Notes under the pieces: generated by a model | What the model was told of the DNA's origin: nothing | What the model saw: the letters and a program-made list of their open reading frames with translations, nothing else | Databases searched by the model: none | Source: Nocardia sp. NBC_00565 | GTDB taxonomy: Bacteria > Actinomycetota > Actinomycetes > Mycobacteriales > Mycobacteriaceae | Assembly: GCF_036345915.1 (NCBI RefSeq) | Contig: NZ_CP107785.1 | Span: forward strand, 6,138,001-6,202,000 | Direction of reading: 5' to 3' | Length of the DNA stretch: 64,000 nt | Shown here: positions 57,553 through 64,000 of the stretch, piece by piece | Layout: each line of letters starts with the position of its first letter | Position numbering within the stretch: the first letter of the stretch is position 1 | Made by a program: the position numbers and the translations under genes

Positions 57553-58598
57553 GAGCGCGGCGTAGACATCTCCCTTGACGACCAGGGCGATACGGTCTGT
57601 AATCCCACTCGCCTCGCCCCCGTCAGGGTGGGCGCCTGGCGCGTCAGCCAGCCGAGTTGCGCGGCGATGCCCTGCGCCAACGTGGTGCGCGGTTGCCAGC
57701 CGAGCACGGCGAGGGCCCTGGCGGGATCGGCGCGCGTCTCGGTGACGTCACCCGCGCACGCGGGACCGTGTTCGACCCGAACCGAACGACCGGTGAGCCG
57801 TTCTACGGTCGCCACGACATCCAGAATCGAGGTGCTGCCGTAGCCGCCGCCCACGTTGACAACCTCGGCACCGGCCGGGATACGCCCGGCCGTCACGGTT
57901 GCCGCGACGACATCCTCGACGTAGGTGAAGTCACGCCGCTGGGAGCCGTCGCCGTGGACCCGGATCGGTATGCCGTCCAACGCCGCCCGCAACACCCGGT
58001 GGATCAGCATGTCCGCGCGCTGCCGCGGCCCGTACACGGTGAAATAGCGCAAGGCCACCACACCGGTGGCCGCATCGGGCCGCTCGGCGTGAGCCAGACA
58101 CAACCGCTCCGCCGCCAATTTCGTTGCCCCGTACGACGAGGCCGGACGCGCCGGACCGTCCTCGCTGAGCATCCCGCGACCGACATTGCCGTACACGCTG
58201 GAGGACGACGCCACAACCAGGCGACGGACACGCGCTCGCACGCAGGCGTCGGCGAGCCGCTGGGTCGCCACCACATTGGACATGGCGTAGTCGCAGAACT
58301 CGACACCCCACGGCGGTTGGACCCCGGGCACACCGGCGAGATGAAAAACCGTATCGGCACCCTCGACCAGCGGCTCCAAGGACAGTTGGTTCAGGTCACC
58401 CGGAATGAACGTGAATCCGGGTGCGGCGAGGCAGAATTCGAGGTTCGCAGCGGCTGTCCGACTGCTGGCCGGGTCCCGCCGATCCACACCGAGGACATGC
58501 CTGCCCTCGGCGAGCAACGCCTCGGCCAGGTGTGAACCGATGAACCCGGCCGCACCGGTGACGACCACATGACCGCCCGGTACCCGACGGGTCCTCAC
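57549..58598 (-). CDS. NAD-dependent sugar-nucleotide epimerase/dehydratase
   Basis: 349 aa. The glycine motif GAAGFIGSHLAEALL, the VFHLAG segment, SSSSVYGN and the YGATK catalytic motif (Y/K with Ser upstream) are all present, followed by VYGPRQRADM. It resembles UDP-glucose 4-epimerase/dTDP-glucose dehydratase-like enzymes; the exact sugar is unknown. The GTG at 58598 overlaps the end of the GT2 fragment (GTGA). The gene looks intact while both neighbours are broken. Confidence 0.9.
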   Translation of the reverse strand: MRTRRVPGGHVVVTGAAGFIGSHLAEALLAEGRHVLGVDRRDPASSRTAAANLEFCLAAPGFTFIPGDLNQLSLEPLVEGADTVFHLAGVPGVQPPWGVEFCDYAMSNVVATQRLADACVRARVRRLVVASSSSVYGNVGRGMLSEDGPARPASSYGATKLAAERLCLAHAERPDAATGVVALRYFTVYGPRQRADMLIHRVLRAALDGIPIRVHGDGSQRRDFTYVEDVVAATVTAGRIPAGAEVVNVGGGYGSTSILDVVATVERLTGRSVRVEHGPACAGDVTETRADPARALAVLGWQPRTTLAQGIAAQLGWLTRQAPTLTGARRVGLQTVSPWSSREMSTPRS

Positions 58599-58822
58599 CG
58601 CACTGCCAGGTTCATGCTGAACGTCCACCACCAGGGATGGCGATCGCCCAATCGCTGCGCGGCCTGCCGCAGCCGCGGTAAACCGAACCTCTGCTCGCCA
58701 GCCCCCTGCTCGACGATGACCAATTCCATCTCGCACGGGTAGTCGACCGCCGGCACCGCTTTCACAGCGCCGCTGAGTGTCGCGAACTCGTTGTAGATGG
58801 GCATCAGGACGGACAGCTTCAT
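58595..58822 (-). pseudogene. Glycosyltransferase family 2 N-terminal fragment fused to foreign C-terminus
   Basis: The ATG at 58822 begins a GT2 N-terminus: KLSVLMPIYNEFATLSGAVK, then VDYPCEMELVIVE, typical of dolichol-phosphate-mannose-type transferases. After that residue the sequence jumps to QGAGEQRFGLPRLRQAAQRL and HPWWWTFSMNL, which resembles the C-terminus of an unrelated protein, perhaps a SAM methyltransferase. The DxD catalytic region is absent, so it should be inactive. It looks like a deletion junction near codon 35. Confidence 0.65.
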
Positions 58823-58852
58823 GCATCCCACCGGCAAATTTCGAGTCGGCAT

Positions 58853-59266
58853 AGCAGATTCCCGCCATTCTGGTAGTCAACGTGTTACGCCATCCGTTTG
58901 GTACATCGGGTCGGACACCGTACGCGTATTCGATGCCGTAAAAGGTCTGGATCGGACCAGAGAACAATTTCTTCGAAATCGGATGCGTACAGCAGCTGGA
59001 GTATGCTTCGATCTCGCGGTTCCGCATGCCCGTTTTCGAATGATGAAGGGGTCGGACATGTTTCACACGACGGCAGCGCTGGATCGAACCGGCCTTTTCG
59101 CCGGTCTGCATGATTGAGTCGGCATAGGCCGAGTCGACCGTTGTTGCACGTTCGGAATCGATGAACCCGCAGGACATCTGCGGATCGAGTTCCCGCGCAA
59201 TGAAATTCGAGGCCGATTTCAGAATATCGTTGGTCTCCTTCAGATCTCTGCTTCGACAGACGCCGG
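58853..59266. other. Gene-poor stretch between GT2 and UDP-glucose dehydrogenase fragments
   Basis: About 410 bp with no recognisable gene on either strand. A minus-strand frame is open for long but lacks motifs. Composition is less GC-rich than the rest (for example AATTTCTTCGAAAT near 58970), consistent with debris of a lost locus. Confidence 0.45.
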
Positions 59267-59503
59267 TATTTCGTCGGCGTCGGCACGCCGCAGAAAAAGG
59301 GACGGCACGGCACCGATCTGCGCTACGTGCACGCCGTGGTAGACACACTGGGACCGCTGCTCGAGCGGCCGTCGGTGATCATCGGCAAGTCCACGGTGCC
59401 GGTGGGTACCCAGCCGAACTGGGGCGCCGGCGATGCGATGGCGTTCCTGCGCGATGTGGACAACATATCAATATGCGCCGCCGAACCAAGGTGGCCGAGA
59501 TAG
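59267..59503 (+). pseudogene. UDP-glucose 6-dehydrogenase fragment
   Basis: A 78-codon segment reads YFVGVGTPQKKGRHGTDLRY, then VVDTLGPLLERPSVIIGKST and VPVGT, the signature region of UDP-glucose/GDP-mannose dehydrogenases (GTP-Q motif and KSTVPVGT). The N-terminal Rossmann half is absent, and past QPNWGAGDAMAFLRDVDN the frame ends at 59503. It is on the opposite strand to the epimerase. About 80% of the protein is missing. Confidence 0.75.
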
Positions 59504-59772
59504 CAACCCAGGCGTGCGGCGAGTCGCTGCTGGGAGCGAATATCGCCATGCCGGGAACCGCCGTCGAACCCCCCGATGACCTGCTCGACGAGCGCCGGAA
59601 CGATCTCGAACGCATCGCGGGATACGCCCTGCTGGTGTGTCGGAGCCGCGCAATCGTCGCACGCTGACAGGATGAACTCGGCGTCATCGGTTGGGTCTCG
59701 AGGTCGACGCCCGTGGGTGAGTCAAGCGTCGTCGGTCCGCTCGTACGTTGTCAACGCTGATCGAGGAGAGGA

Positions 59773-62088
59773 ATGTCGACACATCGCCTTGTCTGCTGTG
59801 TCGTTCCGTTGCTGTCGCTGCTGGTCCCGGTCGCTGCCGGGGCGGAGACCACGGCCAACGATCCGATAGCGCAGGTGAATCCGTTCGTCGGCACGCAGGA
59901 CGGCGGAACCGATTTCGGGCACGGTGGTGGTGGCGGCATGACTTTCCCCGGTGCGGTCACACCGTTCGGAATGATGCAGTGGAGCCCGGACACCGTTCGG
60001 ACGGCAGGCGGCGGGTACAAATACGAGGACAACCGGCTGCACGGGTTTTCGATGACCCACATCTCCGGCCCCGGTTGCACTGGTGCGCAGGACTTTCCGG
60101 TTCTTCCGATCTCCGGCGCGATCGGTGTTTCACCTGCGGTGCACGGCTATGTGCAGACCTTCGACCACCGCAATGAACAGGCCGAACCCGGATATTACGG
60201 GCTCACCACCGACGCCGGGGTGGAAACCGAGCTGACCGCATCGACCCGGGCCGGCGTCGCACGCTTCGCGTTCCCGGCGAACAAGCCCGGCACACTGCTG
60301 CTCGATATCACGGGTTCGGTCAACGGCGTCGACGACGCAGCGGCGGTCATTCGGGACAATACCGTCTCCGGCTGGGTGCGGACAGGCGGGTTTTGCGGAG
60401 CACCAAGCCGTTACCAGGTTTACTTCCAAGCTGTCTTCGATCGCCCGTTCACCGCGTACGGCACCTGGACCGACGATAAGGTGCACCCCGGCGAGACCAT
60501 CGTGCGCGGAGCTGCCCCGACCACGCCAACGGATCGCGATGAACTGGTCGCCAACGGGCTCGGCAGCGGCATCTATCTGCAGTTCGACTCCGCTACGCCG
60601 GTTCAGATGCGCGCCGGACTGTCGTATGTGAGCGTCGAGGGCGCACAGCGCAATCTCGCGGCCGAGATCGCCTCGCAGGACTTCGAATCGGTCCGATCGG
60701 AGGCTCGTACGGCGTGGCGGCGCAGACTTTCCCAGATCGAGGTCACCGGCGGCGATCCCGACCAGCTGCGCACCTTTTATTCCGCGTTGTATCACGTATT
60801 TCTGCAGCCGTATATCTTCGACGACGTCGACGGCGCCTACATCGGATTCGACGACAGCCTCCACCAAGTGCTTCCGGGACACCACCACTACGCGACCTTC
60901 TCCGGCTGGGATATCTATCGCAGTCAAACGCAATTGCTGGCGTGGCTCGCCCCGGACGTCGCCTCCGATATCGCTCAATCCATGTTCGACAACGCAGCGG
61001 TGATCGGTGACGTGTGGGACCGATGGTCGCATCAGAACACCATCACCGGCGTGATGAACGGCGATCCGTACCACTCGGCCATCGCCAGCGCGTATGCGTT
61101 CGGCGCTCGCGGCTTCGACGCCCCGGGTGCGCTCGCTTCGATGATCGCCGGCGCCGAGCGGGTCGGCGAGAAGTCCGGCTACACCGAGCGCCCCCGAAAC
61201 GACGAATACCTGCGGCTCGGCTATGTGCCGGGGCAGGTCTCCGACACCTTGGAGTACGGCATGGCCGACTTCGGCATCGCCCAACTTGCCGATCGCCTGG
61301 GCGACCGGGCGAGTGCCGACAAGTTCCTGCGCCGCGCACACGGCTGGCAACAACTGTTCAATCCCGCCACCGGGTGGCTGCAGCCCCGCGCCGCCGACGG
61401 AACGTTCACCGCGGCCTTCGATCCGGCAGGCACCGACGGGTACGTGGAAGGCAATGGCGCGCAATACCATTGGATGGTCTTCGCCGACGTGCGCGGGCTG
61501 TTCGAGATGATGGGCGGACGCGACCGGGCGGCCGAACGCCTGGACACGTTCTTCACGAAACTGAATGCGGGACCGCACGAACCGTTCGCCTACCTCGGTA
61601 ATGAACCATCCCTGCAAACGCCATGGCTGTACGCGTGGGCCGGACGCCCCTACCGCACCCAGGACGTGGTCCATCGCGCTCGCACCGAACTGTTCGGCCC
61701 ACACCCGAACGGCCTGGTCGGCAACGACGATCTCGGCACCCTCTCGGCCTGGTACGTCTGGGCCTGTCTCGGCCTCTATCCCGTCATTCCCGGCCGCGCG
61801 GAACTGCTCGTCCACGCACCCGCCTTCTCCGAGATCGTGGTGCACCGTTCCTCCGGTCAGCAGATCACCATCGACGCCGACGGTAGCGGCCGATACGTCC
61901 AAGCCCTCCGCGTCGATGGCAGGGACACGACCAAGGCATGGCTGCCGGAATCCTGGACCACCACCGGCGGCCACCTCGATTTCACCCTGGGACCCGACCC
62001 TGAACCTTCGTTCGGTTCCGATGAAGCCGACGCCCCACCCTCATTCGACGCACCCAGCCCGCAGCAAGCGGCACTTCCGCCACGCTGA
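59773..62088 (+). CDS. Secreted GH92 alpha-mannosidase
   Basis: 771 aa. A signal peptide covers residues 1-24 (LVCCVVPLLSLLVPVAAGAE). The GH92 layout follows: VNPFVGTQDGGTDFGHGGGG, FPGAVTPFGMMQWSP, THISGPGC, then catalytic-domain motifs VEGNGAQYHWMVFAD (Glu) and GNDDLGTLSAWYVW (Asp). GH92 enzymes are calcium-dependent exo-mannosidases; here mannan or lipoarabinomannan-type polymers are likely substrates, which is inference. ATG with GAGGAGAGGA upstream. Confidence 0.95.
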   Translation: MSTHRLVCCVVPLLSLLVPVAAGAETTANDPIAQVNPFVGTQDGGTDFGHGGGGGMTFPGAVTPFGMMQWSPDTVRTAGGGYKYEDNRLHGFSMTHISGPGCTGAQDFPVLPISGAIGVSPAVHGYVQTFDHRNEQAEPGYYGLTTDAGVETELTASTRAGVARFAFPANKPGTLLLDITGSVNGVDDAAAVIRDNTVSGWVRTGGFCGAPSRYQVYFQAVFDRPFTAYGTWTDDKVHPGETIVRGAAPTTPTDRDELVANGLGSGIYLQFDSATPVQMRAGLSYVSVEGAQRNLAAEIASQDFESVRSEARTAWRRRLSQIEVTGGDPDQLRTFYSALYHVFLQPYIFDDVDGAYIGFDDSLHQVLPGHHHYATFSGWDIYRSQTQLLAWLAPDVASDIAQSMFDNAAVIGDVWDRWSHQNTITGVMNGDPYHSAIASAYAFGARGFDAPGALASMIAGAERVGEKSGYTERPRNDEYLRLGYVPGQVSDTLEYGMADFGIAQLADRLGDRASADKFLRRAHGWQQLFNPATGWLQPRAADGTFTAAFDPAGTDGYVEGNGAQYHWMVFADVRGLFEMMGGRDRAAERLDTFFTKLNAGPHEPFAYLGNEPSLQTPWLYAWAGRPYRTQDVVHRARTELFGPHPNGLVGNDDLGTLSAWYVWACLGLYPVIPGRAELLVHAPAFSEIVVHRSSGQQITIDADGSGRYVQALRVDGRDTTKAWLPESWTTTGGHLDFTLGPDPEPSFGSDEADAPPSFDAPSPQQAALPPR

Positions 62089-62235
62089 CCGATCGCCACG
62101 GACGTTACGCGGAAGCGCTCGTGTCGGCGCACCGCCGCAGCCACGGCACCGATACCGCCATCGCCCGCATCTTCGACACCTACGGCTGGCTGATGACGCC
62201 CACAGACGGTCGCGCGGGAACGATATCGTCGCAGC

Positions 62236-63183
62236 GTGGACTCCTTGCGGCAGCTGCGGTACTTCGTCGCCGTGGCCGAAGAACTGCATTTCGGCCGGGC
62301 CGCCGAACGGCTCGGCATCGCGCAGCCGCCGCTGAGCCAGCGCATCCGCAAGCTCGAGCAGGATCTCGGCGCTCGGCTCTTCGATCGCGACAGCAGGCGC
62401 GTCGAACTCACCGAGGCGGGCCAGATCCTGCTGGCCGAAGCCCGCGATCTGCTCGCCCGGTGGGATCGGGCGCAACGGCTGGTCGGTAAGGCGCATCGGG
62501 GTGAGATCGATGCGCTACGAGTCGGGGTTCCGCCCGAGCTGGCGGGGCGGATGCTCGCGGCGATCCTCACCGCGTTCGAAAGTCGTGATATCCGTGTCGA
62601 TCTGCAGGAACTGACCACCGCCGAGCAGATCCGGCTGCTCGCCGACGGTCAGCTCGATGCCGGACTGCTCCAGCATCCGGTCGATGTGGTCGGTCTCGAG
62701 CTGGGACCCGAGGTGCACACGCCGCTCGGTGTGGTGCTGCCGCGCGATTCGCCGCTGGCGACGCGCTCCGCGCTCGCCCTCGCCGACCTGGCCGGGCTGG
62801 GTCTGGTGATCTTTCCGCGGGCCGCCGCGCCCGGGCTCTATGACGCGACGCTGCGCACCTGCTGGGAGCACGGCTTCCGGCCGACCCGCGTCCAGCACGC
62901 GCGCAATCCCGAATTCGTGCTCGGCATGGTGCTTTCCGGCCGTGGCGTCGCCTTCGACCAGGGCATGGTGGCGCAGAAGGAACCGCGCGTCGTCTGGCGC
63001 CCGCTGACCGACGCGTTGAGCTGGCGGCTCTCGCTGGCCTGGCCCGCGGCGGCACCACATCCACTGGTGCGCGAGCTCGCCGAGCTGATCGTGACGGTGA
63101 TCCAGGGCGACGGCGCGTCGCGGCCCGCGCCCGCTCAGGAGGTGGCGCAGCGACCGTGGAATGTCGTCTTCGGCAGATCGTGA
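62236..63183 (+). CDS. LysR-family transcriptional regulator
   Basis: 315 aa. The HTH is LHFGRAAERLGIAQPPLSQR at residues 18-37. A standard substrate-binding domain follows. GTG start. It ends inside the 3' end of the convergent serine hydrolase (49-bp overlap). It may control the mannosidase or hydrolase, but nothing shows this directly. Confidence 0.92.
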   Translation: MDSLRQLRYFVAVAEELHFGRAAERLGIAQPPLSQRIRKLEQDLGARLFDRDSRRVELTEAGQILLAEARDLLARWDRAQRLVGKAHRGEIDALRVGVPPELAGRMLAAILTAFESRDIRVDLQELTTAEQIRLLADGQLDAGLLQHPVDVVGLELGPEVHTPLGVVLPRDSPLATRSALALADLAGLGLVIFPRAAAPGLYDATLRTCWEHGFRPTRVQHARNPEFVLGMVLSGRGVAFDQGMVAQKEPRVVWRPLTDALSWRLSLAWPAAAPHPLVRELAELIVTVIQGDGASRPAPAQEVAQRPWNVVFGRS

Positions 63184-64000
63184 TCGATGCGGTGGATCGC
63201 CTGCCGCGCGGCCTCGCCGATCGCGTGATCCACTTCGGGCAGCCGCTGGACGAGCGTATCGGCCCTGGTGAAAACCGCGACGGCATAACGACTTCCGCCG
63301 GGGTACTCGACAACGCCGATCTCGTTGCGGATCGAGGGCAGTGATCCGGTCTTCCCCCACACCGTCACCTCCGGCGCGAAGGCGGCGGCGAGCCGGTGCC
63401 AATTGACCTGCTGCGCCATGAGTTCACGCACCCAGCGACAGGCCTCGGCGGCACCCGCGCGATCCTGGCCGAGCAGGGTGAGCAGAAGGGTCATATCGCG
63501 CGCCGTGCTGCCGGTCGTGCGCAGCGGATCCATGGCGCGGGTGCCGAGCACCTCCGATACGCTCGAAGTCGGGAAGCGGCGCGCGAATTCGGCCGTATCG
63601 GATGCGCCGATATCCTCGGCCATCGTCTGGACGATGTAGCTGGGCGATCCGACGATCCGAGTATCGACGAGGCCCAATTCACGGACCAGCGAGCGCACAT
63701 TGTCCAGGCCGACGCGATCGAACAGCAGGTCGGCGGCGGTGTTATCGCTCAACGACAGTGCGAAGAACGCGGCATCGCGCAGGCTGAATTCGACATCGTC
63801 CAGACAGCCCGCCGTCCCGACGCCGCCGAGCCGGTCCGGCGCAGTGGCCCGCACCCGATCCGTCGGGTCGAGCTGGCCCGCGACGACCTGACGGGCGAAT
63901 TCCAGCACCAGCGGCACCTTCACCACCGAGGCCAGCACCACCGGTTCGTCCGCGCCCGACCCCGCGTCACCGGCACAGTCGAAACATCGAGCGTGCACCC
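63135..64000 (-). CDS. Class-A-beta-lactamase-like serine hydrolase, 5' end outside window
   Basis: At least 287 aa are encoded, and the frame continues beyond 64000, so the N-terminus and signal peptide are missing. The SxxK motif is SVVK, the SDN motif is in ALSLSDNTAADLL, and KTG is in VWGKTGSLPSI. The usual Glu166 of the omega loop is not obvious (the region reads LGTRAMDPLRTTGSTARD), so beta-lactamase activity is uncertain. It could be a beta-lactam-resistant esterase or a relative of the LppW/BlaC-like proteins. Overlaps the LysR 3' end. Confidence 0.85.
   Translation of the reverse strand, partial: VHARCFDCAGDAGSGADEPVVLASVVKVPLVLEFARQVVAGQLDPTDRVRATAPDRLGGVGTAGCLDDVEFSLRDAAFFALSLSDNTAADLLFDRVGLDNVRSLVRELGLVDTRIVGSPSYIVQTMAEDIGASDTAEFARRFPTSSVSEVLGTRAMDPLRTTGSTARDMTLLLTLLGQDRAGAAEACRWVRELMAQQVNWHRLAAAFAPEVTVWGKTGSLPSIRNEIGVVEYPGGSRYAVAVFTRADTLVQRLPEVDHAIGEAARQAIHRIDHDLPKTTFHGRCATS

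Noticed and set aside
59504..59772. Plus-strand open frame continuing to 59667
   Set aside because: No motif recognised; probably debris next to the UDP-glucose dehydrogenase fragment.
60130..61974. 614-codon minus-strand open frame
   Set aside because: Antisense of the GH92 mannosidase gene; no recognisable domain and poor codon use.

Overview
The window is high-GC actinobacterial DNA. Gene content points to the Mycobacteriales, most likely Nocardia or a close relative: type VII (ESX) accessory proteins (EspC-like, PPE-like, EspG), a DUF6542 membrane protein, a lipid-droplet-associated protein of the Rv1109c type, an LGFP-repeat lipoprotein, a short-chain cis-prenyl synthase of the Rv1086 type, DesA2 and PIN-PhoH2. 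From memory, the backbone ychF / DUF6542 / ispH / lipid-droplet protein / xseA / xseB / DUF4245 / glpX / fumC / desA2 / phoH2 / glyA / coaA / cis-prenyl synthase / trhA / DUF255 follows the Mycobacterium tuberculosis Rv1112-Rv1084 block. Accessory cassettes are inserted between these genes. The genus call is inference.

Layout. 0-6.4 kb is accessory. It starts with a minus-strand cassette of a YbaB-like protein, an EspC-like protein, a 404-aa protein with a DUF6973-like C-terminus (a putative type VII-exported toxin) and a lipoprotein that may be its immunity protein. Fragments of an amino-acid permease and a TetR regulator follow, then an atypical SDR, a signal-less NMT1/THI5-like protein and a low-GC secreted protein. 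6.9-9.7 kb holds ychF, a Phd/PIN toxin-antitoxin pair and a quinone oxidoreductase. 10.4-20 kb holds an AraC-VOC pair, a sugar ABC importer without ATPase, cstA-ybdD, and an alkylation-repair pair (ogt and an Ada-AlkA fusion). 20.4-27.5 kb holds sbcC, sbcD, rmuC and DUF6542.

27.6-38.9 kb is the conserved core: ispH, the lipid-droplet protein, xseAB, VOC, DUF4245, glpX, fumC, desA2, an LGFP lipoprotein and phoH2. Clear hairpin terminators follow glpX and fumC. 38.9-43.5 kb carries an LEH/NTF2-fold protein, a divergent TetR/FAD-monooxygenase pair with a promoter-operator, and an orphan PPE-like/EspG pair. 43.6-50.8 kb carries glyA behind a convincing ZTP (pfl) riboswitch, a TetR/thioesterase pair with a perfect inverted-repeat operator pair, a DUF885 protein, coaA, a cis-prenyl synthase and trhA.

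50.8-59.7 kb has an MMPL fragment fused by overlap to a HAMP adenylate cyclase, a P-loop protein, a DUF255 protein and an aldo/keto reductase. It also holds a decayed sugar-nucleotide/glycosyltransferase locus: an intact NAD epimerase flanked by GT2 and UDP-glucose dehydrogenase fragments. 59.8-64 kb holds a secreted GH92 mannosidase, a LysR regulator and the 3' part of a class-A-beta-lactamase-like serine hydrolase that runs off the window. I saw no rRNA, tRNA, CRISPR array or recognisable insertion sequence.
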